64,000 nucleotides of DNA from Gemmobacter sp034519525 (GCA_034519525.1 JAXHOJ010000046.1:1-64000), one strand, 5' to 3'. Positions 16,650-26,895 are shown, numbered from the stretch's first letter. The notes: a model not told the origin generated them from the sequence alone. Made by a program: numbers and translations.

Positions 16650-18356
16650 TCACTTCACGCGATACCAGTCGGCTGCATTCCACAGCTCGCTGTCCCACGA
16701 GTTCATGATGACGCCACCCAGCGCGTTCGACTGTGCCGAGAAACGGCCACGGTCGACCAGCGGAACGACAACATAGCTGTCTTTCGTCAGCATCTCGTTC
16801 AGCTTCTTGCCCAGGGCGCCGCGCTGTTCGGGATCGGCGGTGGTCGACAGTTCCTTCAGCGCCGCATCATAGGCCGGATCGCAGAAGCGGTTGATGTTTT
16901 CACCCTGCCACTGGTTGTCGGGGCCGGGGATCTTGTTGCACAGATACTGCGACAGATAGGGCTCCGGGTCGGTGCCATCGAAGTTGTTGGCATACATTTC
17001 GACATCGGCATAGAACTTCTGGAACGTGTCGGGCGAACCCGCATCCCCGCCGAAATACACGCCCGGGTCGATGCTCTTCAGTTCGACTTCGACGCCGATT
17101 TCATTCCACCAGCCCTTGATCAGCGCCTGGAAGTCCTGGCGCACCGGGTTCACCGAGGTCTGATAGAGGATCGACATCTTCTTGCCGTCCTTGTCGACGA
17201 TGCCGTCGCCGTCGGTATCCGTCCAGCCTGCCTCGGCCAGCAGGGCCTTGGCGCCTTCTACATCCTGCGTCAGACATTCGGTGTTGTCAGAGGCATAAAG
17301 CGCCGGGGCGGGCACCAGGTTGCAGGTCGGACGGCCTGCGCCACCATAGCCGATTTCCACCAGCGCATTGCGGTCGATGGCCATCGACAGCGCCTTGCGC
17401 ACTTTGATATCCGACAGGAAAGGGTGGGGATGCTTGGTGGTGGAGCGTTCGCCTTCCGGCAGGGCGGGCGAGGGATCGGTCATGTTCATCTCGATCCGTT
17501 CGACCAGCGTGCCGAAGGCGTTGACGAACTTGCCCTTGCCGCCGGCTTCCATCTGGGCCTGCTGCTCGGGGTTGATCTGGGTGTTCCAGGCGTAATCGAA
17601 TTCGCCGGTTTCCATCACGGCCGAGGCTGCGGCCAGCGCGTCGCCGCCGCCCTTGACGGTGACAGTGGCGAAAGCGGGCTTTGCCGGATCGCGGAAGTTC
17701 GGGTTGGCGGCCAGGGTGATGACGTCATTCACCTTGAAATCGGTGACCATGAACGGGCCGGTGCCGATCGGCTTGCTGTTCGGATCGGTGCAGGAGGCCG
17801 CGGCCGGGCCCAGGCAGGCTTCGAACTGGGCTTTCTGCAGCACGGGCGCCGTTGCGCCGGTGAAGGGCTGATAGGGGAAGGGTTTCGGGCCTTCGAAGGT
17901 GATCACAACGGTTTGTGCATCCGGCGTGTCGATCGACTTGATGCCTTCATATTTCGCACCCTGGGCGCAGCCGCCTTCGGGGTGGGTGCAATATTCCCAG
18001 GTGAAGATCACATCTTCCGAGGTTACGGCGCTGCCATCCGACCAGACCAGACCGGGGAGCAACTTCCAAGTGATGGTCGTCAGATCCGCCGAGACGCCGC
18101 CATTTTCCAGGGTCGGGATTTCGGTCACAAGGCGCGGCACCAGCACACCATCCTGATCGAAAGAGGCCAGCGGTTCCAGCACCAGCGAACCGGCCTCGAC
18201 ATCTTTGGTGCCCGAGGACAGATAGGCGTTCATCGTGGAAACGGCTTGGTAATAAAGGATTTTCAGATCGCCGTCGGTGCCGCGTTCGGCTTGGGCGGCC
18301 ACGGGGGCAAGCACGAAGGCTGCCGCCGCGCTCATGAGGACTGTTTTCAGTTTCAT
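16650..18356 (-). CDS. Peptide-type ABC transporter substrate-binding protein
   Basis: This 568-residue periplasmic binding protein is of solute-binding family 5. The signal peptide is about residues 1-23 (ending VAAQA). Family blocks include DLTTITWKLLPGLVWSDGSAVTSEDVIFTWE, given here as two motifs: TWKLLPGLVWSDG and TSEDVIFTWE. At 568 residues it is slightly longer than DppA/OppA. The gene lies inside the transporter operon, after the two ATPase genes. The ligand cannot be read from sequence; nearby deacylases suggest peptides or N-acyl amino acids. Confidence 0.92.
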   Translation of the reverse strand: MKLKTVLMSAAAAFVLAPVAAQAERGTDGDLKILYYQAVSTMNAYLSSGTKDVEAGSLVLEPLASFDQDGVLVPRLVTEIPTLENGGVSADLTTITWKLLPGLVWSDGSAVTSEDVIFTWEYCTHPEGGCAQGAKYEGIKSIDTPDAQTVVITFEGPKPFPYQPFTGATAPVLQKAQFEACLGPAAASCTDPNSKPIGTGPFMVTDFKVNDVITLAANPNFRDPAKPAFATVTVKGGGDALAAASAVMETGEFDYAWNTQINPEQQAQMEAGGKGKFVNAFGTLVERIEMNMTDPSPALPEGERSTTKHPHPFLSDIKVRKALSMAIDRNALVEIGYGGAGRPTCNLVPAPALYASDNTECLTQDVEGAKALLAEAGWTDTDGDGIVDKDGKKMSILYQTSVNPVRQDFQALIKGWWNEIGVEVELKSIDPGVYFGGDAGSPDTFQKFYADVEMYANNFDGTDPEPYLSQYLCNKIPGPDNQWQGENINRFCDPAYDAALKELSTTADPEQRGALGKKLNEMLTKDSYVVVPLVDRGRFSAQSNALGGVIMNSWDSELWNAADWYRVK

Positions 18357-18419
18357 TGCGGTTCGCTCCTAGTTGGTTGTGGCGCTAAAGGTGTCTTGAC
18401 GGTGCCTTGGGCGGCCGGT

Positions 18420-19431
18420 TCATCCGGCTCTGGCACGTTCCGGCGGGGTCACGAGATGGCAGGCCACGAACCGGCCGGGCAGCGCCTCGGTCAGGACGGG
18501 TTCGATCTCGTGGCAGACGGGCATCACCTTGGGGCAGCGGGTGCAGAAATTGCAGCCCTTGGGCGGATTGGCGGGCGAGGGCACATCGCCCTTCAGGATG
18601 ATGCGCTGGCGCGCACCCTCGCGGTTGGGATCAGGTTCCGGCACTGCGGAAAGCAGCGCCTGGGCATAGGGGTGCAGCGGGTTTTCATAGAGCGCGTCGC
18701 GCGGGCTGATCTCGGCGATCTGGCCCAGATACATCACCGCCACCCGGTCTGCGATATGGCGCACCATCGACAGGTCATGGCTGATGAACAGATAGGTCAG
18801 GCCCAGTCGTTCCTGCAGCTCCTCCAGCAGGTTCACGACCTGCGCCTGGATGGACACATCCAGCGCGGCGATCGGTTCGTCGCAGACGATGAATCGCGGG
18901 TTCAGGGCCAGGGCGCGGGCAATGCCGATGCGCTGCCGCTGGCCGCCCGAAAAGGCATGCGGGGTAGCGGTTGGCAAAACTGCGGTTCAGCCCGACCTGA
19001 TCCATCAGCTCATAGATGCGGGCGTATTTTTCCTGTTTCGTCAGGCTGGTATGTTCGTCCAGCGGCTCGCCGATGATGTCGGCCACTGTCATGCGGGGGT
19101 TCAGGCTGGCTTGTGGATCCTGAAACACCATCTGCATCTGCGGGCGTTTCTGGCGCAGGGCCTCGGGCGACAGCCGGGCCACATCTTCGCCGTCGATCAC
19201 CACAGAACCGGCGGTCGGGGTATAAAGCCGCAGCAGCGCGCGCCCGACCGTGGATTTGCCACAGCCCGATTCGCCCACAAGGCCCAGCGTTTCGCCCGGA
19301 AAGATATCAAAGCTGACGTTATCCACCGCTTTCACATCGCCGGTATGGCGCCGCAGCACCCCGGTGTGAATCGGGAAATACATCTTCAGGTTCCGCACCT
19401 GAACCAGCGGCGGGGGCGGGGTGTCAAACAT
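18420..19431 (-). CDS. Peptide-type ABC transporter ATPase, DppF/OppF family (one frameshift)
   Basis: This is one of the two cytoplasmic ATPases. Walker A is GLVGESGCGKSTVG near residue 60, the Q-loop region is QMVFQDPQASLNPR, the ABC signature is AFSGGQRQRIGIARAL and Walker B is FIVCDEP. A C-terminal cysteine-rich NFCTRCPKVMPVCHEI is typical of the OppF/DppF C-terminal extension, which may carry an iron-sulfur cluster. The frame breaks at about 18961-18964, where CCC instead of CC in the codons before HAFSGGQ gives a one-base insertion. Rejoined length is about 337 residues. The ATG lies 8 bases inside the end of the DppD-type gene. Confidence 0.88.
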
Positions 19432-20479
19432 GGGTTGCCTCCGCAGGCTGACCGACAAGATGGCAGGCGGCATCATGGCCTTCACCCAGCGGCAAACCAT
19501 CCACCGGGCGCCGTGCCGGGTTTTCGGCCTCGCAGCGCGCAAAGGCCAGAGGACAGCGGCTGCGGAAGGCGCAGGCGACGGGCGCGGCGGGTCAGGATCG
19601 GGGGCTGCCCGTCGATCACCTTCAGGCGCGTGCTGCGCGCGCGCCGCGCAGCGTGGGAATCGGTTTTCAGCAGGGCGCGGGTATAGGGGTGGTGCGGATT
19701 GGCGAACAGCTCCTTGACCGGCGCCTGTTCCACCACCTGGCCGCCGTACATCACCATCACCCGGTCGGCGATGCCCGCGATCACGCCCAGGTCATGGGTG
19801 ATCCAGATGATCGCCATCCCCAGCTTCTGCCGCAGCTCCTTCACCAGTTCCAGGATCTGCGCCTGAATCGTCACATCCAGCGCCGTTGTCGGTTCATCCG
19901 CGATCAGCACCTCGGGGTCGCAGGCCAGCGCGATGGCAATCATCACCCGCTGCCGCATGCCGCCCGAAAACTGGTGCGGATAGTCGCGTCAGCCGCTTGC
20001 GGGCGTCGGGGATGCCGACCAGCTCCAGCAGCTCGACCGCCCGCGCTTCGGCCTGCGCCTTGTTCAGCCCCATATGGGTGCGCAGCGGCTCCATGATCTG
20101 GTTGCCCACGGTGAACACCGGGTTGAGCGATGGTCATCGGGTCCTGGAAGACAAAGCCGATGCGGGCGCCCCGCACGTCGCGCAGCGTCGTCGTCGTGGC
20201 ACTTTCAGGATATCCACCCCGCTCAGCAGCACCTGCCCGCCGCAGACATCGGCGGGGGGCGAGGGCAGCAGGCCGATCAGCGACATCATGGTGACGGATT
20301 TGCCAGAGCCACTTTCGCCCACAACACCCAGCAATTCGCCGGGCCGCAGGTGAAAGCTCACGTCATTCACGGCATGGACCTCTCCGCCACGGGTGCGGAA
20401 AACGGTCTTCAGGCCACGGACCTCAGCACGTTAGACGGTGCGTCTGCCCCGGTCGGGCGGTTACGGCTTGGCTCCCCAT
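19424..20479 (-). CDS. Peptide-type ABC transporter ATPase, DppD/OppD family (about five frameshifts)
   Basis: This is the first gene of the transporter operon. Recognisable pieces in order are VRGLKTVFRTRGGEVHAV, Walker A GVVGESGSGKSVTMMSLIG, the Q-loop FVFQDPMT, the signature region before MRQRVMIAIALA, Walker B EVLIADEPTTALD and the OppD C-terminal ANPHHPYTRALL. They lie in different frames, with breaks near 20412, 20190, 20130, 19985 and 19585. The likely start is the ATG at 20479 and the stop TGA at 19426-19424 overlaps oppF. The rejoined length (~350 residues) fits the family. No ribosome binding site is clear at the chosen start. Confidence 0.75.
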
Positions 20480-20532
20480 GTTTTTTGGTCTTTTGCTTGT
20501 TGGTTATTCTTGGCCAGTGGCTTCTTTGTCCC

Positions 20533-20546
20533 TGACCATTTGGTCA
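20533..20546. promoter_or_regulatory. Palindromic operator between transporter operon and argE-like operon
   Basis: TGACCA-TT-TGGTCA is a perfect 6-base inverted repeat with a 2-base centre, in the 229-base gap between two divergent operons. The pattern resembles sites of FadR-subfamily GntR regulators. On the minus strand a TTGACC (-35-like) overlaps it. One factor could control uptake and catabolism together. No GntR gene is in the window. Confidence 0.5.
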
Positions 20547-20708
20547 AGTGTTAGTCATTTTCGCACGTCTCGCAAGAATCTTTCGGCGAATTGCCCATCC
20601 TTTGGGCATCATGACTTTGCCGTCCTCGGCGGGCTTGCCCCCGGGCGCCTTGCCAGGGTCGTCCGGGCGGCCCGAGCGGGCAGGCTCTGCCTCAAAACGG
20701 AGCAGATC

Positions 20709-21872
20709 ATGCCTGAACACCTGTCCCCCCGCGAGATTCTTGAACACCTCGTGCGTTTCCGATCCGTCAGCACAGACAGCAATCTGGATCTGATTGATTG
20801 GGTTGAGGCTTGGCTTGCAGGCTGGGGGATTGCCAGCCACCGGGTTTATAACGCCGAGGGGACGAAAGCCGCGCTTTATGCCAGCGTCGGGCCCGACGTG
20901 CCGGGCGGGGTGATTCTGTCGGGCCATACCGATGTGGTGCCGGTTGCCGGGCAGAACTGGTCGTCCGATCCCTGGAGCGTCGTTGAACGCGATGGCCGCC
21001 TGTTTGGCCGGGGGGTCTGCGACATGAAGGGATTCGATGCGCTGGCGCTGGCCGCGCTGCCGCTGGCGCTGCAATCCGGGGTGAAGCGGCCGCTGCAGAT
21101 CGCCCTCAGCTATGACGAAGAGCTGGGCTGCACCGGCGCGCTGCCGATGATCCGCGCCATGGCGGCAGGGCTGCCACGCGCCGCCGCGGTCATCGTGGGC
21201 GAGCCGTCGATGATGAAGGTGGTCACCGGCCACAAGGGCGGCCACAGCTTCCGCGTGCATGTGCGCGGGCATGAGGTTCACAGCTCGATCATGCACGAAG
21301 GCGTCAGTGCCATCATGCAGGGCGCGCGGCTGATCGACTGGGCCAACCGCATGAACGCCGAAAACGCCGCCCGCCCCGCCACAGAACTGGGCGCGCTGTT
21401 CCATCCGCACTGGACGACGCTGCATGTGGGCACCATCACCGGCGGCACAGCGGAAAACATCACCGCGAAGGATTGCAGCTTTGGCCTGGGCTTCCGCGTG
21501 GTGCCCGGCGAAGACCCGCTGGATTGGGTGGCGCGGCTGAAGGCCGAAGCCGCCCGGATCGCGGCGGAAATGCAGGCCGTGCATCCCGATGCAGGCATTA
21601 CACTGGAAGAGAAATTCGAGGTCACGCCGCTTGTGCCGGAACAGGAGGGCGCGGCCGAGGCCTTGGCGCGGCGGCTGACGGGGGACAATGCGGTGCGGGT
21701 GGTCAGCTATGGCACGGAAGCCGGGCATTTCCAGTCGGAAGGCTATTCCGCCGTCGTCTGCGGCCCGGGCGACATTGCGCAGGCGCATCAACCCGACGAA
21801 TGGCTGGCGGTGGATCAGTTCGAGGCCGGCTGGCAGTTCATGCAGGATGTGGTGAAGGATCTGTGCCAATGA
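20709..21872 (+). CDS. Acetylornithine deacetylase (ArgE)/succinyl-diaminopimelate desuccinylase-like M20 deacylase
   Basis: This 387-residue cytosolic metallohydrolase removes an acyl group from an N-acyl amino acid. Metal-site motifs are GHTDVVPV, GRGVCDMKGFDALAL and YDEELGCTGALPM, and a C-terminal His is in SYGTEAGHFQ. These match the ArgE branch of M20. The ATG at 20709 follows GGAG. The gene is divergent from a peptide transporter and overlaps an amino-acid oxidoreductase gene by 4 bases, so it may serve a catabolic deacylase role rather than arginine synthesis. The symbol argE is therefore not assigned. Confidence 0.87.
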   Translation: MPEHLSPREILEHLVRFRSVSTDSNLDLIDWVEAWLAGWGIASHRVYNAEGTKAALYASVGPDVPGGVILSGHTDVVPVAGQNWSSDPWSVVERDGRLFGRGVCDMKGFDALALAALPLALQSGVKRPLQIALSYDEELGCTGALPMIRAMAAGLPRAAAVIVGEPSMMKVVTGHKGGHSFRVHVRGHEVHSSIMHEGVSAIMQGARLIDWANRMNAENAARPATELGALFHPHWTTLHVGTITGGTAENITAKDCSFGLGFRVVPGEDPLDWVARLKAEAARIAAEMQAVHPDAGITLEEKFEVTPLVPEQEGAAEALARRLTGDNAVRVVSYGTEAGHFQSEGYSAVVCGPGDIAQAHQPDEWLAVDQFEAGWQFMQDVVKDLCQ

Positions 21873-23246
21873 TGGCTTTCCCGATTTCCGAAGCAACGCC
21901 GGTGCGCTTTCCCGGCCCCTTGCCCGCCGCCTGCGATGTGGTGGTGATCGGCGGCGGCGTCATCGGGGTGATGACGGCCTGGCATCTGGCCGAAAAGGGC
22001 CTGCGCGTCACCCTGTGCGAAAAGGGCCGCATCGCGGGGGAACAGAGCAGCCGCAACTGGGGCTGGGTGCGCCAGCAGGGCCGCGATCCGCGCTGAGACT
22101 CCCCATCATGCGCAGGAGGCGCTGCGCCTCTGGACGACGCTCGATGCGCAGGCTCGGCGAGGGGCTGGGTTTCCGTCAGGAAGGCGTGATGTATCTGGCC
22201 AAGACCGACAAGGAGATGGCCGGGTTCGAAGATTGGCTGGCGATGGCGGCACCACGGCTGCTTGCGACCCGATCGGCCGGACGCAGACGCGGGCTGATGG
22301 GCCGCCCGTCACCGGCGGCGAAAAGCCCTGGATCGGTGCGCTGTTCACGCCCATCCGACGCACAAGGCCGAACCCTGGGTGGCGGTGCCCGAATGATGGC
22401 GCGGTTGGCCGCAGGCCGAGGGGCGCGGGTGATCGAGGAACTGCGCCGTGCGGGCGCTCGGACCGCGCAGGCGGGCCGGGTGATGGGCGTCGTGACCGAA
22501 CAGGGCCGCATCGCGTGCCGATGCAGGTGGTGTTGGCGGGGGGCGTGGTCTGTCACTGTTCCTGCGCCGGCACGGCATCGATCATTCCGCAACTTTCGGT
22601 CCGGCTGCTACGGCATTGGCGACCGGGCCCATGCCGCAGGTGGTGGCGACGGCGGCGGTGGATGATCGCCTGGCGCTGCGCCCGCGAGAGGATGGCGGCT
22701 ACACTCTGGCGCCTGCCGCCTTTGCCGAGCTGTTCCTGGGCCCCGATCTGCTGCGCCATCTGCGCCACTACCTGCCGCTGGCGCTGTCGGGCGAGTTCGA
22801 CACCTATCCTCGCCCGCCCGCGCCGAGCGGCTATCCCGACGCGATCACGACGCCGCGTTTCTGGAGCGCCGGCGAAGTCAGCCCCTTCGAGCGGATGCGG
22901 GTGCCGAACCCCGCGCCCAGTGCGGCGCGGGTGGCCGAACTGGCGCGGCGCTTCGCGCAGATCTACCCGCAGGTGGGGCCGGGTGACGGTGCGCGCGGCC
23001 TGGGCGGGGATGATCGACGCGCTGCCCGACGTGGTGCCGGTGGTGGACCGTGCCGCGGCGCTGCCCGGGCTGATCGTGGCGACGGGCATGTGCGGCCACG
23101 GTTTCGGCATCGGCCCCGCCTTCGGGCGCATCCTTGCGGACATGGCCTGCGGCCGCGAGGCGGGTCACGACATGCACCGCTTTCGCTTCGCCCGCTTCCA
23201 CGACGGCTCGCGGCTTTGCGCCGGGGCCGAACCTGTGAGCGCTTGA
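21869..23246 (+). CDS. DAO-family FAD-dependent amino-acid oxidoreductase (several frameshifts)
   Basis: The start overlaps the deacylase stop (ATGA). The N-terminus has the FAD Rossmann motif DVVVIGGGVIGVMTAWHLAE and then GEQSSRNWGWVRQQGRDP, typical of D-amino-acid dehydrogenase/glycine-oxidase relatives. The C-terminus LIVATGMCGHGFGIGPAFGR is the second FAD-binding block. Between these, matching pieces lie in all three frames, with at least five breaks between 22090 and 23000. The rejoined length of about 455 residues fits the family. It probably oxidises an amino acid released by the neighbouring deacylases, passing electrons to oxygen or quinone. It may be a pseudogene if the breaks are real. 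Confidence 0.72.
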
Positions 23247-23346
23247 AGCCGGCGGGACGGGGTGGCAGGCCTGCGCGACAGCCGGACCCGGCCCCTTGCC
23301 CGGGCCTTCCCCCGGACCTACCGCGCGCAAACAGGGAGCCACAACC

Positions 23347-24528
23347 ATGCCCGTCAAGAACCGCCTTGCCGAAATGCAGCCCGAGATCGCCGGGTGGCGC
23401 CGCGACATCCACGCCCATCCCGAGATCCTGTTCGAGACCCATCGCACCAGCGCCCTGGTGGCCGACAAGCTGCGGGAATTCGGCTGCGACGAGGTGGTGA
23501 CCGGCATCGGGCGCACCGGCGTGGTGGGGATCATCCGGGGCCGCGCGACCACTTCGGGCAAGACCATCGGGCTGCGCGCCGACATGGACGCGCTGCCGAT
23601 CATCGAGGCGACGGGCCTCGACTATGCCTCCACGACGCCCGGCGCGATGCATGCCTGCGGCCATGACGGCCATACCGCGATGCTGCTGGGGGCCGCGAAA
23701 TACCTGGCCGAGACGCGCAATTTCGACGGCTCGGTCGCGGTGATCTTCCAGCCCGCCGAAGAGGGCGGCGGCGGCGGGCGCGAGATGGTGCGCCGACGGC
23801 ATGATGGACCGCTTCGGCATCACCGAGGTCTACGGCATGCACAACATGCCGGGGCGTCCCGGTGGGCAGTTTCGCGATCCGCGCCGGGGTCTTCTTCGCC
23901 GCGACCGACACCTTCGAGGTGCGCTTTCTCGGGCAAGGGCGGGCATGCCGCCAAGCCGCAGGAGAGATCGACACCACCGTGATGGCGGCGCATGCGGTGG
24001 TGGCGCTGCAGACGATCGTGGCCCGCAACGCCGACCCGATCGAAGCCAGATCGTCGTCTCGGTCTACCCCCTTCGAGACGGAATCGAAGGCCTTCAACGT
24101 GATCCCCGAGCGGGTCACGATCAAGGGCACGGTCCGCACCATGTCCGAGGCCAACCGCGACATGGCCGGCAACCGCGTGCCCCGCAGTTTGCGAGGGCAT
24201 CGCCGCAACCTTCGGGGGCCGGGCCGAGGTGACCTACGTCAAGGGCTACCCGGTGATGGTCAACTCGCAGGAGCAGCACCGACTTCGCGGCCGACGTGGC
24301 GCGATCCGTCTCGGGCGACTTGCGCCGACGCGCCGCTGGTCATGGGGGGCGAGGATTTCGGCCTTCATGCTGCAGGAACGCCCCGGCGCCTATATCCTCC
24401 TGGGCAACGGCGACACCGCGATGGTCCACCACCCGGCCTATAACTTTGACGACAATGCCATCCCCTTCGGCTCCAGCTGGTATGCCGGCATGGTCGAGGC
24501 GCGGATGCCTGCGGAGAGAACGGCGTAA
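23347..24528 (+). CDS. M20 family amidohydrolase, hippurate hydrolase type (several frameshifts)
   Basis: This M20D enzyme cleaves N-acyl amino acids such as hippurate. Visible motifs are WRRDIHAHPEILFETHRT, LRADMDALPI, MHACGHDGHTAMLLGAA and FQPAEEGGGG, with the metal-binding Asp, His and Glu residues present. The C-terminal HHPAYNFDDNAIPFGSSWYA is typical. The frame changes at least five times between about 23790 and 24350. The rejoined length (~393 residues) is normal. Start ATG 23347 follows CAGGGAGCC. It is the second M20 deacylase of this cluster, supporting a role in peptide or acyl-amino-acid use. Confidence 0.78.
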
Positions 24529-24575
24529 GGCAGGGGGCCTTGCTCCGGTCTTCTCCCCCTTTCCCCCGATCCTCC

Positions 24576-24593
24576 CTCCCCTTTTGCGGGGAG
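24576..24593. repeat. Short GC hairpin between convergent genes
   Basis: CTCCCC-TTTTGC-GGGGAG is a 6-base stem in the gap between the amidohydrolase and the Crp/Fnr gene. Pyrimidine-rich DNA surrounds it. It may be a weak terminator or part of a dispersed repeat. Confidence 0.35.
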
Positions 24594-24655
24594 AGGGCTT
24601 CCCCCTTTTCTGGGGCGAGGATGCGACCATAAACCGGCCTCAAGAACCGGCTTTC

Positions 24656-25418
24656 TCAGAACAGCGGCCTTGTGATAGATCTCGCCATCCGTCTGCCGGA
24701 ATGGCCAAAGCTCCGCCAGCACGAGGAGCGACGGTGCTGACCCATGCGCAAGCGACGAGCCCTCTCCTGCCATGTTAGTCACAAGCCCTTCACGTTTCAG
24801 CCGCGCCAGGGTCTTGTTGGTATGAACCAGTGACAGGCCGAGCGCATCGGCCAGATCCTGCTGCCGCCAGGGCAGGGCCACGCTGTCACCCTCGGTCATC
24901 TCCAGCGCCTCTGCCCGCCGCCACAGTTTCAGGATGGCCCAGGACATCCGCTCCAGGCGCAGACTCGCGCTGGCCGATGGTTGCCAGGGCATCCCCCAGA
25001 AAGTGCTCTTCCTGCGCGGCCAGATATGTCAGATCATATCCCCGGCCCGGCTGTTCACGGAACAGGTCCGCCATGCCGAGGAGGTCGAAACACGCAGGGC
25101 ACACCAAATATCACGGTCGAGGCAACGGCCGAATGGCTCATTTCCCCCATCAGCGCCGATTGCAGCCCCAGAAGATCGCCCGGAAAGGCAAAGTTCAGCA
25201 CTTGCCGCCTCTCACTCCAGCGTCTTGTAGCGCAGGCCCAGCCCTTTCAGCACAGTGTAAAGCTGCGGGCTGGCGGCGCCCTCCAGCAGAAGGGTCGTGC
25301 CTGCCTGCACCTGCAATTCGCCGCGCTTGAACTGCTGCATGAAGGTGGTTTCGGCATCCGTCTGTGGCTGGAAGAGCGGCTTGCAATGCAGCGGGCAGTC
25401 TTTGCAGCGGGTTGGCAT
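24656..25418 (-). CDS. Crp/Fnr family transcription regulator (several frameshifts)
   Basis: The N-terminus MPTRCKDCPLHCKPLF carries three cysteines (5, 8, 12), followed by a cyclic-nucleotide-binding-type domain (GTTLLLEGAASPQLYTVLKG, then VLNFAFPGDLLGLQSALMG). The C-terminal winged helix is PWRQQDLADALGLSLVHTNK then TLARLKREGLV. Frame breaks are near 25212, 25100 and 24990, with another after 24780. The stop is uncertain: the TGA at 24658-24656 gives an ending ITRPLF, plausible for the family and a ~254-residue product. The uncorrected frame would instead run to 24438 and overlap the amidohydrolase. The cysteine spacing differs from classical FNR, so oxygen sensing is not established. Confidence 0.72.
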
Positions 25419-25515
25419 CTGTGTCTTTTTCCATCTCTGACTATGTCACAGTTTAATGCGCGATGCGGCAATCCGTTCCATGGTCCCCCTTTGCTTGACC
25501 AAGGACGGAAAACCC

Positions 25516-25866
25516 ATGCAAGACGAACACAGCCGCCGCTTTCTGGTCGTTGTGCCAGTGACCCTGATCGCGGAAGATCTGGCGCAGGTGCTGTGCGATG
25601 CGGCACCGGGGGCAAGGGTATTGCTGGCCGCCACGGCCAGCGAGGCCATGGATCTGCTTCGCGACAAGACAACGCTCAGCGCCGCTTTCATCGAACTGCG
25701 GATCGAAGAGGCTGCCAGTTCCGGCCTCATCGCCCGCCTGCGCGAACTGGGGGCCAAGATCGTGTTGATGCGGGACGATATGCCCGAAGGTCTGGGGCCC
25801 TGCCATCTGCTGGACATGCCGTTTTCAGATGCCCATGTCGTGCAGCTGCTGAAAACATTCGGTTAG
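25516..25866 (+). CDS. Small degenerate receiver-domain protein
   Basis: This 116-residue protein looks like a stand-alone CheY-type receiver: FLVVVPVTLIAEDLAQVL (beta1-alpha1), ARVLLAATASEAMDLL, AAFIELRIEEAASSGLI and KIVLMRD. The usual phospho-acceptor Asp at the end of beta3 (in vfxDxxL) is replaced by Glu in FIELR, and the acidic pair after beta1 is absent. Phosphorylation is therefore unlikely, and a glutamate here could mimic the active state. The ATG at 25516 has AAGGACGGA upstream. It is divergent from the Crp/Fnr gene and convergent with moaA. Confidence 0.6.
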   Translation: MQDEHSRRFLVVVPVTLIAEDLAQVLCDAAPGARVLLAATASEAMDLLRDKTTLSAAFIELRIEEAASSGLIARLRELGAKIVLMRDDMPEGLGPCHLLDMPFSDAHVVQLLKTFG

Positions 25867-25875
25867 GGCTGCGGA

Positions 25876-26892
25876 TCACCCGCCCGTATGGCTCATGTGG
25901 CGGCTCATCTGGCCACCGACATGCTGGCGCGAATAGTCGAAATCATGGCCCTTGGGCTTGCGGGCGATGGCGGCGCGGATCGCGGATTCCAGCAGCGGCC
26001 TTATCGGTAGCAGGTGCGCAGCGGCGCCCGCAGATCGGCCTCGTCCTCCTGGCCCAGGCACATGTACAATCTCGCCCGGTGCAGGTGATGCGCACCCGGT
26101 TGCAGCTTTCGCAGAAATTATGGGTCAGGGGTGTGATAAAGCCCACGCGCTGCCCGGTTTCGGCGCCAGCTGCACATAGCGCGCCGGGCCGCCCGTGCGA
26201 TAATCAGTATCGGTCAGGGTCCAACGGGTTCCGCAAGCCGGGCGCGCAGATCCTTCAGCGACCAGTATTGATCCAGCCGGTCTTCGCTCGCCCATGTCCT
26301 CGCCCATCGGCATGACCTCGATAAAGGTCAGATCATGGCCTTCGGCGGCGCACCAGTCGACCAGACGGAACAGCTCGTCCTCGTTGAAACCCTTCAATGC
26401 CACGGTATTGATCTTGACCCGCAGCCCGGCACGTTTCGCAGCCTCGATCCCTTCCAGCACCTGTGGCAGCCGACCCCAGCGGGTGATCGCGGCGAATTTG
26501 TCAGGATCGAGCGTATCCAGCGAGACATTGATCCGCCGCACCCCACATGCGGCAAGCTCATCGGCAAAGCGCGCCAGCTGGCTGCCATTGGTGGTCACGG
26601 TCAGCTCTTTCAGTGCACCCGATTCCAGATGACGCGACATGGCCCGGAAAAACGTCATGATGCCCTTGCGCACCAGCGGTTCGCCGCCGGTGATCCGCAG
26701 CTTTTGCACGCCCAGCCCGACGAAGGCGGAACACATCCTGTCCAGCTCTTCCAGCGTCAGCAGGTCGGCCTTGGGCAGGAAGGTCATGTTTTCGGCCATG
26801 CAATAGACACAGCGAAAATCGCAGCGATCCGTCACCGATACCCGCAGATAGGTGATGGCCCGCACGAACGGGTCGATCAGCGGTGCGTTCAT
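25876..26892 (-). CDS. moaA: GTP 3',8-cyclase, molybdenum cofactor biosynthesis (several frameshifts)
   Basis: This radical-SAM enzyme carries out the first step from GTP to molybdopterin with MoaC. The SAM-cluster motif CDFRCVYCMAE, the TGGEPLVR block and NVSLDTLDPDKF are intact in the first 220 residues. The C-terminal cluster cysteines appear as NFCESCNRVRITCTG in another frame, and the end MSRHMSHTGG in a third. Breaks lie near 26290, 26240, 26150, 26070 and 26010. The end GG, needed for activity in the family, is present. The rejoined length is about 338 residues. A perfect 16-base palindrome covers the translation start region. Confidence 0.88.
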
Positions 26893-26895
26893 TCG

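Noticed and set aside
24438..24655. A longer C-terminus for the Crp/Fnr protein reaching into the amidohydrolase gene
   Set aside because: The extra residues are low-complexity and antisense to a conserved coding end; a shifted frame gives a normal-length protein ending at 24656.
18907..26300. Reading the broken region as a decaying genomic island
   Set aside because: Base composition and codon use match the flanks, no integrase, tRNA end or direct repeats were seen, and the same type of break hits essential genes elsewhere.
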